A stretch of 64,000 nucleotides of DNA from Lepidurus packardi. Lineage: Eukaryota > Arthropoda > Branchiopoda > Notostraca > Triopsidae. Each line of letters begins with the position of its first letter. Position 1 is the stretch's first letter. Under the pieces are notes generated by a model. It was not told the DNA's origin. It saw only the letters and a list, made by a program, of their open reading frames with translations, and made no database searches. Location of the stretch: positions 1 to 64,000 of the forward strand of contig JAKZAN010000088.1 of the NCBI GenBank assembly GCA_023053545.1. Reading direction: 5' to 3'. Made by a program: the position numbers and the translations under genes. Below, piece after piece: positions 50,361 through 62,600 of this stretch.

Positions 50361-52140
50361 TCAGTCCGTAAGGAATTAATTAAGGAATTAATTCAGTCCG
50401 TAAGGAATTAATTCAGTCCGTAAGGAATTAATTCACTCAGTAAGGAATTAATTCAGTCCGTAATGAATTAATTCAGTCCGTAAGGAATTCATAAAATCCG
50501 TACGGAATTAATTCAGTTCGTAAGGAATTTATTCAGTCCGTAAGGAATTAATAAAATCCGTACGGAATTAATTCAGTCCGTAAGGAATTAATAAAATCCG
50601 TACGGAATTAATTCAGACCGTAAGGAATTAATAAAGTACGTAAGGAATTAATTAAGTCCGTAAGGAATTAATTCAGTCAGTAAGGAATTAAATCAGTCCG
50701 TAAGGAATTAATTCAGTCCGTAAGGAATTAATTCAGTCCGTAAGGAATTAATTCAGTCAGTAAGGAATTAATTCAGTCCGTAATGAATTAATTCAGTCCG
50801 TAAGGAATTCATAAAATCCGTACGGAATTAATTCAGTTCGTAAGGAATTTATTCAGTCCGTAAGGAATTAATAAAATCCGTACGGAATTAATTCAGTCCG
50901 TAAGGAATTAATAAAATCCGTACGGAATTAATTCAGACCGTAAGGAATTAATAAAGTACGTAAGGAATTAATTAGGTCCGTAAGGAATTAATTCAGTCCG
51001 TAAGGAATTAATTCAGTCCGTAAGGAATTAATTCAGTCCGTAAGGAATTAATTCAGTCCGTAAGGAATTAATTCAGTCAGTAAGGAATTAATTCAGTCCG
51101 TAAGGAATTAATTCAGTCCGTAAGGAATTAATTCAGTCCGTAAGGATTTAATTCAGTCCGTAAGGAATTAATTCAGTCCGTAAGGAATTAATTCAGTCCG
51201 TAAGGAATTAATTCAGTCCGTAAGGAATTAATTCAGTCCGTAAGGAATAAGTTCAGTCCGTAAGGAATTAATTAAGGAATTAATTCAGTCCGTAAGGAAT
51301 TAATTCAGTCCGTAAGGAATTAATTCACTCAGTAAGGAATTAATTCAGTCCGTAATGAATTAATTCAGTCCGTAAGGAATTCATAAAATCCGTACGGAAT
51401 TAATTCAGTTCGTAAGGAATTTATTCAGTCCGTAAGGAATTAATAAAATCCGTACGGAATTAATTCAGTCCGTAAGGAATTAATAAAATCCGTACGGAAT
51501 TAATTCAGACCGTAAGGAATTAATAAAGTACGTAAGGAATTAATTAAGTCCGTAAGGAATTAATTCAGTCAGTAAGGAATTAAATCAGTCCGTAAGGAAT
51601 TAATTCAGTCCGTAAGGAATTAATTCAGTCCGTAAGGAATTAATTCAGTCAGTAAGGAATTAATTCAGTCCGTAATGAATTAATTCAGTCCGTAAGGAAT
51701 TCATAAAATCCGTACGGAATTAATTCAGTTCGTAAGGAATTTATTCAGTCCGTAAGGAATTAATAAAATCCGTACGGAATTAATTCAGTCCGTAAGGAAT
51801 TAATAAAATCCGTACGGAATTAATTCAGACCGTAAGGAATTAATAAAGTACGTAAGGAATTAATTAGGTCCGTAAGGAATTAATTCAGTCCGTAAGGAAT
51901 TAATTCAGTCCGTAAGGAATTAATTCATTCCGTAAGGAATTAATTCAGTCCGTAAGGAATTAATTCAGTCCGTAAGGAATTAATTCAGTCAGTAAGGAAT
52001 TAATTCAGTCCGTAAGGAATTAATTCAGTCCGTAAGGAATTAATTCAGTCCGTAAGGATTTAATTCAGTCCGTAAGGAATTAATTCAGTCCGTAAGGAAT
52101 TAATTCAGTCCGTAAGGAATTAATTCAGTCCGTAAGGAAT
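50361..52140. repeat. 892-bp tandem duplication with nested 320-bp repeat
   Basis: The ggaattcataaaatcc marks at 50,485 and 50,805 recur at 51,377 and 51,697. Within each copy the same mark repeats at 320 bp, so the structure is two-level: (320+572) twice. The right end of copy 2 is 20 bp longer and contains an attcattccg monomer lacking in copy 1. Confidence 0.82.
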
Positions 52141-53279
52141 TAATTCAGTCCGTAAGGAATAAGTTCAGTACGTAAGGAATTAATTCAGTCCGTAATCGAT
52201 TAATTAAGTCCGTAATGAATTAATTCAGTCCGTATGAAATTAATTCAGTCCGTAAGGAATTAAATAAGGAATTAATTCAGTCCGTAAGGAATTAATTCAG
52301 TCCGTAAGGAATTAATTCAGTCAGTAAGGAATTAATTCAGTCCGTAAGGAATTAATTCAGTCCGTAAGGAATTAATTCAGTCAGTAAGGAATTAATTCAG
52401 TCCGTAATGAATTAATTCAGTCCGTAAGGAATTAATTCAGTCCGTAAGGATTTAATTCAGTCCGTATGTTATTAATTCAGTCCGTAAGGAATTAATTCAG
52501 TCCGTAAGGAATAAGTTCAGTACGTAAGGAATTAATTAAGTCCGTAATGAATTAATTCAGTCCGTATGAAATTAATTCAGTCCGTAAGGAATTAATTAAG
52601 GAATTAATTCAGTCCGTAAGGAATTAATTCAGTCCGTAAGGAATTAATTCAGTCAGTAAGGAATTAATTCAGTCCGTAATGAATTAATTCAGTCCGTAAG
52701 GAATTCATAAAATCCGTACGGAATTAATTCAGTTCGTAAGGAATTTATTCAGTCCGTAAGGAATTAATAAAATCCGTACGGAATTAATTCAGTCCGTAAG
52801 GAATTAATAAAATCCGTACGGAATTAATTCAGACCGTAAGGAATTAATAAAGTACGTAAGGAATTAATTAAGTCCGTAAGGAATTAATTCAGTCCGTAAG
52901 GAATTAATTCAGTCCGTAAGGAATGAATTCAGTCCGTAAGGAATTAATTCAGTCAGTAAGGAATTAATTCAGTCCGTAAGGAATTAATTCAGTCCGTAAG
53001 GAATTAATTCATTCCGTAAGGAATTAATTCAGTCCGTAAGGAATTAATTCAGTCCGTAAGGAATTAATTCAGTCAGTAAGGAATTAATTCAGTCCGTAAG
53101 GAATTAATTCAGTCCGTAAGGAATTAATTCAGTCCGTAAGGATTTAATTCAGTCCGTAAGGTATTAATTCAGCCCGTAAGGAATTAATTCAGTCCGTAAG
53201 GAATTAATTCAGTCCGTAAGGAATTAATTCAGTCCGTAAGGAATAAGTTCAGTACGTAAGGAATTAATTCAGTCCGTAA

Positions 53280-54660
53280 TCGATTATTTAAGTCCGTAAT
53301 GAATTAATTCAGTCCGTATGAAATTAATTCAGTACGTAAGGAATTAATTAAGGAATTAATTCAGTCCGTAAGGAATTAATTCAGTCCGTAAGGAATTATT
53401 TCAGTACGTAAGGAAATAATTCAGTCCGTAAGTAATTAATTCAGTCCGTAAGGAATAACTTCAGTACGTAAAGAAATAATTCAATCCGTAATGGATTAAT
53501 TAAGTCCGTAATGAATAAATTCAGTCCGTAAGGAATTAATAAAATCCGTACGGAATTAATTCAGACCGTAAGGAATTAATTAAGTACGTAAGGAATTAAT
53601 AAAATCCGTACGGAATTAATTCAGTCCGTGAGGAATTAATAAAATCCGTACGGAATTAATTCAGACGTAAGGAATTAATTAAGTCCGTAAGGAATTAATT
53701 CAGTCCCTAAGGAATTAATTCAGTCCGTAAGGAATTAATTCAGTCCGTAAGGAATTAATTCAGTCCGTAAGGAATTAATTCAGTCAGTAAGGAATTAATT
53801 CAGGCCGTAAGGAATTAATTCAGTCCGTAAGGAATTAATTCAGTCCGTAAGGATTTAATTCAGTCCGTAAGGTATTAATTCAGTCCGTAAGGAATTAATT
53901 CAGTCCGTAAGGAATAAGTTCAGTACGTAAGGAATTAATTCAGTCCGTAATCGATTATTTAAGTCCGTAATGAATTAATTCAGTCCGTATGAAATTAATT
54001 CAGTCCGTAAGGAATTATTTAAGGAATTAATTCAGTCCGTAAGGAATTAATTCAGTCCGTAAGGAATTATTTCAGTACGTAAGGAAATAATTCAGTCCGT
54101 AAGTAATTAATTCAGTCCGTAAGGAATAACTTCAGTACGTAAAGAAATAATTCAATCCGTAATGGATTAATTAAGTCCGTAATGAATAAATTCAGTCCGT
54201 AAGGAATTAATAAAATCCGTACGGAATTAATTCAGACCGTAAGGAATTAATTAAGTACGTAAGGAATTAATAAAATCCGTACGGAATTAATTCAGTCCGT
54301 GAGGAATTAATAAAATCCGTACGGAATTAATTCAGACGTAAGGAATTAATTAAGTCCGTAAGGAATTAATTCAGTCCGTAAGGAATTAATTCAGTCCGTA
54401 AGGAATTAATTCAGTCCGTAAGGAATTAATTCAGTCCGTAAGGAATTAATTCAGTCAGTAAGGAATTAATTCAGGCCGTAAGGAATTAATTCAGTCCGTA
54501 AGGAATTAATTCAGTCCGTAAGGATTTAATTCAGTCCGTAAGGTATTAATTCAGTCCGTAAGGAATTAATTCAGTCCGTAAGGAATAAGTTCAGTACGTA
54601 AGGAATTAATTCAGTCCGTAATCGATTAATTAAGTCCGTAATGAATTAATTCAGTCCGTA
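53280..54660. repeat. 671-bp tandem duplication (two copies)
   Basis: The acgtaaagaaataattc marks are at 53,466 and 54,137, and ClaI monomers are 671 bp apart at about 53,280, 53,951 and 54,622. Each copy carries ccgtgagg and the 1-bp short cagacgtaagg monomer. A few single differences were seen (agtacgtaag/agtccgtaag near 53,331/54,002; aattaatt/aattattt just after). Confidence 0.8.
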
Positions 54661-55290
54661 TGAAATTAATTCAGTCCGTAAGGAATTAATTAAGGAATTA
54701 ATTCAGTCCGTAAGGAATTAATTCAGTCCGTAAGGAATTAATTCACTCAGTAAGGAATTAATTCAGTCCGTAATGAATTAATTCAGTCCGTAAGGAATTC
54801 ATAAAATCCGTACGGAATTAATTCAGTTCGTAAGGAATTTATTCAGTCCGTAAGGAATTAATAAAATCCGTACGGAATTAATTCAGTCCGTAAGGAATTA
54901 ATAAAATCCGTACGGAATTAATTCAGACCGTAAGGAATTAATAAAGTACGTAAGGAATTAATTAAGTCCGTAAGGAATTAATTCAGTCAGTAAGGAATTA
55001 AATCAGTCCGTAAGGAATTAATTCAGTCCGTAAGGAATTAATTCAGTCAGTAAGGAATTAATTCAGTCCGTAAGGAATTAATTCAGTCCGTAAGGAATTA
55101 ATTCAGTCCGTAAGGATTTAATTCAGTCCGTAAGGTATTAATTCAGTCCGTAAGGAATTAATTCAGTCCGTAAGGAATTAATTCAGTCCGTAAGGAATTA
55201 ATTCAGTCCGTAAGGAATTAATTCAGTCCGTAAGGAATTAATTCAGTCCGTAAGGAATAAGTTCAGTACGTAAGGAATTAATTCAGTCCG
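53890..55290. repeat. Segmental duplicate of about 56,185-57,585 (shift 2,295 bp)
   Basis: Paired marks are acgtaaagaaataattc (54,137/56,432) and ggaattcataaaatcc (54,795/57,090). The second copy has one extra A near 57,190 and a ggaacaagttcag change near 57,550. The copies part where 57,586 gives a ClaI monomer and 55,290 does not. Confidence 0.75.
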
Positions 55291-58200
55291 TAAGGAATTA
55301 ATTCAGTCCGTAAGGAATTATTTCAGTACGTAAGGAAATAATTCAGTCCGTAAGTAATTAATTCAGTCCCTAAGGAATTAATTCAGTCAGTAAGGAATTA
55401 ATTCAGTCCGTAATGAATTAATTCAGTCCGTAAGGAATTAATTCAGTCCGTAAGGATTTAATTCAGTCCGTATGTTATTAATTCAGTCCGTAAGGAATTA
55501 ATTCAGTCCGTAAGGAATAAGTTCAGTACGTAAGGAATTAATTCAGTCCGTAATCGATTAATTAAGTCCGTAATGAATTAATTCAGTCCGTATGAAATTA
55601 ATTCAGTCCGTAAGGAATTAATTAAGGAATTAATTCAGTCCGTAAGGAATTAATTCAGTCCGTAAGGAATTAATTCAGTCAGTAAGGAATTAATTCAGTT
55701 CGTAAGGAATTTATTCAGTCCGTAAGGAATTAATAAAATCCGTACGGAATTAATTCAGTCCGTAAGGAATTAATAAAATCCGTACGGAATTAATTCAGAC
55801 CGTAAGGAATTAATAAAGTACGTAAGGAATTAATTAAGTCCGTAAGGAATTAATTCAGTCCGTAAGGAATTAATTCAGTCCGTAAGGAATGAATTCAGTC
55901 CGTAAGGAATTAATTCAGTCAGTAAGGAATTAATTCAGTCCGTAAGGAATTAATTCAGTCCGTAAGGAATTAATTCATTCCGTAAGGAATTAATTCAGTC
56001 CGTAAGGAATTAATTCAGTCCGTAAGGAATTAATTCAGTCAGTAAGGAATTAATTCAGTCCGTAAGGAATTAATTCAGTCCGTAAGGAATTAATTCAGTC
56101 CGTAAGGATTTAATTCAGTCCGTAAGGTATTAATTCAGCCCGTAAGGAATTAATTCAGTCCGTAAGGAATTAATTCAGTCCGTAAGGAATTAATTCAGTC
56201 CGTAAGGAATAAGTTCAGTACGTAAGGAATTAATTCAGTCCGTAATCGATTATTTAAGTCCGTAATGAATTAATTCAGTCCGTATGAAATTAATTCAGTC
56301 CGTAAGGAATTAATTAAGGAATTAATTCAGTCCGTAAGGAATTAATTCAGTCCGTAAGGAATTATTTCAGTACGTAAGGAAATAATTCAGTCCGTAAGTA
56401 ATTAATTCAGTCCGTAAGGAATAACTTCAGTACGTAAAGAAATAATTCAATCCGTAATGGATTAATTAAGTCCGTAATGAATAAATTCAGTCCGTAAGGA
56501 ATTAATAAAATCCGTACGGAATTAATTCAGACCGTAAGGAATTAATTAAGTACGTAAGGAATTAATAAAATCCGTACGGAATTAATTCAGTCCGTGAGGA
56601 ATTAATAAAATCCGTACGGAATTAATTCAGACGTAAGGAATTAATTAAGTCCGTAAGGAATTAATTCAGTCCGTAAGGAATTAATTCAGTCCGTAAGGAA
56701 TTAATTCAGTCCGTAAGGAATTAATTCAGTCCGTAAGGAATTAATTCAGTCAGTAAGGAATTAATTCAGGCCGTAAGGAATTAATTCAGTCCGTATGGAA
56801 TTAATTCAGTCCGTAAGGATTTAATTCAGTCCGTAAGGTATTAATTCAGTCCGTAAGGAATTAATTCAGTCCGTAAGGAATAAGTTCAGTACGTAAGGAA
56901 TTAATTCAGTCCGTAATCGATTAATTAAGTCCGTAATGAATTAATTCAGTCCGTATGAAATTAATTCAGTCCGTAAGGAATTAATTAAGGAATTAATTCA
57001 GTCCGTAAGGAATTAATTCAGTCCGTAAGGAATTAATTCACTCAGTAAGGAATTAATTCAGTCCGTAATGAATTAATTCAGTCCGTAAGGAATTCATAAA
57101 ATCCGTACGGAATTAATTCAGTTCGTAAGGAATTTATTCAGTCCGTAAGGAATTAATAAAATCCGTACGGAATTAATTCAGTCCGTAAGGAATTAATAAA
57201 AATCCGTACGGAATTAATTCAGACCGTAAGGAATTAATAAAGTACGTAAGGAATTAATTAAGTCCGTAAGGAATTAATTCAGTCAGTAAGGAATTAAATC
57301 AGTCCGTAAGGAATTAATTCAGTCCGTAAGGAATTAATTCAGTCAGTAAGGAATTAATTCAGTCCGTAAGGAATTAATTCAGTCCGTAAGGAATTAATTC
57401 AGTCCGTAAGGATTTAATTCAGTCCGTAAGGTATTAATTCAGTCCGTAAGGAATTAATTCAGTCCGTAAGGAATTAATTCAGTCCGTAAGGAATTAATTC
57501 AGTCCGTAAGGAATTAATTCAGTCCGTAAGGAATTAATTCAGTCCGTATGGAACAAGTTCAGTACGTAAGGAATTAATTCAGTCCGTAATCGATTATTTA
57601 AGTCCGTATTGAATTAATTCAGTCCGTATGAAATTAATTCAGTCCGTAAGGAATTAATTAAGGAATTAATTCAGTCCGTAAGGAATTAATTCAGTCCGTA
57701 AGGAATTATTTCAGTACGTAAGGAAATAATTCAGTCCGTAAGTAATTAATTCAGTCCGTAAGGAATAAGTTCAGTACGTAAAGAAATAATTCAATCCGTA
57801 ATGGATTAATTAAGTCCGTAATGAATAAATTCAGTCCGTAAGGAATTAATAAAATCCGTACGGAATTAATTCAAACCGTAAGGAATTAATTAAGTACGTA
57901 AGGAATTAATAAAATCCGTACGGAATTAATTCAGTCCGTGAGGAATTAATAAAATCCGTACGGAATTAATTCAGACGTAAGGAATTAATTAAGTACGTAA
58001 GGAATTAATTAAGTCCGTAAGGAATTAATTCAGTCCGTAAGGAATTAATTCATTCCGTAAGGAATTAATTCAGTCCGTAAGGAATTAATTCAGTCCGTAA
58101 GGAATTAATTCAGTCAGTAAGGAATTAATTCAGTCCGTAAGGAATTAATTCAGTCCGTAAGGAATTAATTCAGTCCGTAAGGATTTAATTCAGTCCGTAA

Positions 58201-58319
58201 GGTATTAATTCAGCCCGTAAGGAATTAATTCAGTCCGTAAGGAATTAATTCAGTCCGTAAGGAATTAATTCAGTCCGTAAGGAATAAGTTCAGTACGTAA
58301 GGAATTAATTCAGTCCGTA

Positions 58320-59720
58320 ATCGATTATTTAAGTCCGTAATGAATTAATTCAGTCCGTATGAAATTAATTCAGTCCGTAAGGAATTAATTAAGGAATTAA
58401 TTCAGTCCGTAAGGAATTAATTCAGTCCGTAAGGAATTATTTCAGTACGTAAGGAAATAATTCAGTCCGTAAGTAATTAATTCAGTCCGTAAGGAATAAC
58501 TTCAGTACGTAAAGAAATAATTCAATCCGTAATGGATTAATTAAGTCCGTAATGAATAAATTCAGTCCGTAAGGAATTAATAAAATCCGTACGGAATTAA
58601 TTCAGACCGTAAGGAATTAATTAAGTACGTAAGGAATTAATAAAATCCGTACATAATTAATTCAGTCCGTGAGGAATTAATAAAATCCGTACGGAATTAA
58701 TTCAGACGTAAGGAATTAATTAAGTCCGTAAGGAATTAATTCAGTCCGTAAGTAATTAATTCAGTCCGTAAGGAATTAATTCAGTCCGTAAGGAATTAAT
58801 TCAGTCCGTAAGGAATTAATTCAGTCAGTAAGGAATTAATTCAGGCCGTAAGGAATTAATTCAGTCCGTAAGGAATTAATTCAGTCCGTAAGGAATTAAT
58901 TCAGTCCGTAAGGATTTAATTCAGTCCGTAAGGTATTAATTCAGCCCGTAAGGAATTAATTCAGTCCGTAAGGAATTAATTCAGTCCGTAAGGAATAAGT
59001 TCAGTACGTAAGGAATTAATTCAGTCCGTAATCGATTATTTAAGTCCGTAATGAATTAATTCAGTCCGTATGAAATTAATTCAGTCCGTAAGGAATTAAT
59101 TAAGGAATTAATTCAGTCCGTAAGGAATTAATTCAGTCCGTAAGGAATTATTTCAGTACGTAAGGAAATAATTCAGTCCGTAAGTAATTAATTCAGTCCG
59201 TAAGGAATAACTTCAGTACGTAAAGAAATAATTCAATCCGTAATGGATTAATTAAGTCCGTAATGAATAAATTCAGTCCGTAAGGAATTAATAAAATCCG
59301 TACGGAATTAATTCAGACCGTAAGGAATTAATTAAGTACGTAAGGAATTAATAAAATCCGTACATAATTAATTCAGTCCGTGAGGAATTAATAAAATCCG
59401 TACGGAATTAATTCAGACGTAAGGAATTAATTAAGTCCGTAAGGAATTAATTCAGTCCGTAAGTAATTAATTCAGTCCGTAAGGAATTAATTCAGTCCGT
59501 AAGGAATTAATTCAGTCCGTAAGGAATTAATTCAGTCAGTAAGGAATTAATTCAGGCCGTAAGGAATTAATTCAGTCCGTAAGGAATTAATTCAGTCCGT
59601 AAGGATTTAATTCAGTCCGTAAGGTATTAATTCAGTCCGTAAGGAATTAATTCAGTCCGTAAGGAATAAGTTCAGTACGTAAGGAATTAATTCAGTCCGT
59701 AATCGATTAATTAAGTCCGT
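58320..59720. repeat. 711-bp tandem duplication (two copies)
   Basis: The acgtaaagaaataattc marks are at 58,507 and 59,218. Both copies share the private variants gtacataattaattc (about 58,650/59,361) and gtaagtaattaattc (about 58,750/59,461), which shows direct copying. The second copy lacks one monomer before the final ggatttaattcag. Confidence 0.83.
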
Positions 59721-61029
59721 AATGAATTAATTCAGTCCGTATGAAATTAATTCAGTCCGTAAGGAATTAATTAAGGAATTAATTCTGTCCGTAAGGAATT
59801 AATTCAGTCCGTAAGGAATTAATTCACTCAGTAAGGAATTAATTCAGTCCGTAATGAATTAATTCAGTCCGTAAGGAATTCATAAAATCCGTACGGAATT
59901 AATTCAGTTCGTAAGGAATTTATTCAGTCCGTAAGGAATTAATAAAATCCGTACGGAATTAATTCAGTCCGTAAGGAATTAATAAAATCCGTACGGAATT
60001 AATTCAGACCGTAAGGAATTAATAAAGTACGTAAGGAATTAATTAAGTCCGTAAGGAATTAATTCAGTCAGTAAGGAATTAAATCAGTCCGTAAGGAATT
60101 AATTCAGTCCGTAAGGAATTAATTCAGTCCGTAAGGAATTAATTCAGTCCGTAAGGATTTAATTCAGTCCGTAAGGTATTAATTCAGTCCGTAAGGAATT
60201 AATTCAGTCCGTAAGGAATTAATTCAGTCCGTAAGGAATTAATTCAGTCCGTAAGGATTTAATTCAGTCCGTAAGGTATTAATTCAGTCCGTAAGGAATT
60301 AATTCAGTCCGTAAGGAATTAACTCAGTCCGTAAGGAATTAATTCAGTCCGTAAGGAATTAATTCAGTCCGTAAGGAATTAATTCAGTCCGTAAGGAATA
60401 AGTTCAGTACGTAAGGAATTAATTCAGTCCGTAATCGATTATTTAAGTCCGTAATGAATTAATTCAGTCCGTATGAAATTAATTCAGTCCGTAAGGAATT
60501 AATTAAGGAATTAATTCAGTCCGTAAGGAATTAATTCAGTCCGTAAGGAATTAATTCAGTCCGTAAGGAATTAATTCAGTCCGTAAGGAATTAATTCAGT
60601 CAGTAAGGAATTAATTCAGTCCGTAAGGAATTAATTCAGTCCGTAAGGAATTAATTCAGTCCGTAAGGAATTAATTCAGTCAGTAAGGAATTAATTCAGT
60701 CCGTAAGGAATTAATTCAGTCCGTAAGGAATTAATTCAGTCCGTAAGGATTTAATTCAGTCCGTAAGGTATTAATTCAGTCCGTAAGGAATTAATTCAGT
60801 CCGTAAGGAATTAATTCAGTCCGTAAGGAATTAATTCAGTCCGTAAGGAATTAATTCAGTCCGTAAGGAATTAATTCAGTCAGTAAGGAATTAATTCAGT
60901 CCGTAATGAATTAATTCAGTCCGTAAGGAATTAATTCAGTCCGTAAGGATTTAATTCAGTCCGTAAGGTATTAATTCAGTCCGTAAGGAATTAATTCAGT
61001 CCGTAAGGAATAAGTTCAGTACGTAAGGA

Positions 61030-62600
61030 ATTAATTCAGTCCGTAATCGATTAATTAAGTCCGTAATGAATTAATTCAGTCCGTATGAAATTAATTCAGT
61101 CCGTAAGGAATTAATTAAGGAATTAATTCAGTCCGTAAGGAATTAATTCAGTCCGTAAGGAATTAATTCACTCAGTAAGGAATTAATTCAGTACGTAATG
61201 AATTAATTCAGTCCGTAAGGAATTCATAAAATCCGTACGGAATTAATTCAGTTCGTAAGGAATTTATTCAGTCCGTAAGGAATTAATAAAATCCGTACGG
61301 AATTAATTCAGTCCGTAAGGAATTAATAAAATCCGTACGGAATTAATTCAGACCGTAAGGAATTAATAAAGTACGTAAGGAATTAATTAAGTCCGTAAGG
61401 AATTAATTCAGTCCGTAAGGAATTAATTCAGTCCGTAAGGAATTAATTCAGTCCGTAAGGAATTAATTCAGTCAGTAAGGAATTAATTCAGTCCGTAAGG
61501 AATTAATTCAGTCCGTAAGGAATTAATTCAGTCCGTAAGGATTTAATTCAGTCCGTAAGGTATTAATTCAGTCCGTAAGGAATTAATTCAGTCCGTAAGG
61601 AATTAATTCAGTCCGTAAGGAATTAATTCAGTCCGTAAGGAATTAATTCAGTCCGTAAGGAATTAATTCAGTCAGTAAGGAATTAATTCAGTCCGTAATG
61701 AATTAATTCAGTCCGTAAGGAATTAATTCAGTCCGTAAGGATTTAATTCAGTCCGTAAGGTATTAATTCAGTCCGTAAGGAATTAATTCAGTCCGTAAGG
61801 AATAAGTTCAGTACGTAAGGAATTAATTCAGTCCGTAATCGATTAATTAAGTCCGTAATGAATTAATTCAGTCCGTATGAAATTAATTCAGTCCGTAAGG
61901 AATTAATTAAGGAATTAATTCAGTCCGTAAGGAATTAATTCAGTCCGTAAGGAATTAATTCACTCAGTAAGGAATTAATTCAGTCCGTAATGAATTAATT
62001 CAGTCCGTAAGGAATTCATAAAATCCGTACGGAATTAATTCAGTTCGTAAGGAATTTATTCAGTCCGTAAGGAATTAATAAAATCCGTACGGAATTAATT
62101 CAGTCCGTAAGGAATTAATAAAATCCGTACGGAATTAATTCAGACCGTAAGGAATTAATAAAGTACGTAAGGAATTAATTAAGTCCGTAAGGAATTAATT
62201 CAGTCAGTAAGGAATTAAATCAGTCCGTAAGGAATTAATTCAGTCCGTAAGGAATTAATTCAGTCAGTAAGGAATTAATTCAGTCCGTAAGGAATTAATT
62301 CAGTCCGTAAGGAATTAATTCAGTCCGTAAGGATTTAATTCAGTCCGTAAGGTATTAATTCAGTCCGTAAGGAATTAATTCAGTCCGTAAGGAATTAATT
62401 CAGTCCGTAAGGAATTAATTCAGTCCGTAAGGAATAAGTTCAGTACGTAAGGAATTAATTCAGTCCGTAATCGATTATTTAAGTCCGTAATGAATTAATT
62501 CAGTCCGTATGAAATTAATTCAGTCCGTAAGGAATTAATTAAGGAATTAATTCAGTCCGTAAGGAATTAATTCAGTCCGTAAGGAATTATTTCAGTACGT
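61030..62600. repeat. 792-bp tandem duplication (two copies)
   Basis: The cactcagtaagg marks (ctcag at 61,171 and 61,963) and ggaattcataaaatcc marks (61,220 and 62,012) are both 792 bp apart, as is the ClaI-gtatgaaatt series. The copies part in the middle: the second has cagtcagtaaggaattaaat near 62,205, which the first lacks. Confidence 0.75.

Noticed and set aside
59876-61220. Shared 1,344-bp spacing (56,432 to 57,776 and 59,876 to 61,220) as evidence for one HOR
   Set aside because: The two spacings are measured between different marks and the contents differ, so the equality looks like chance.
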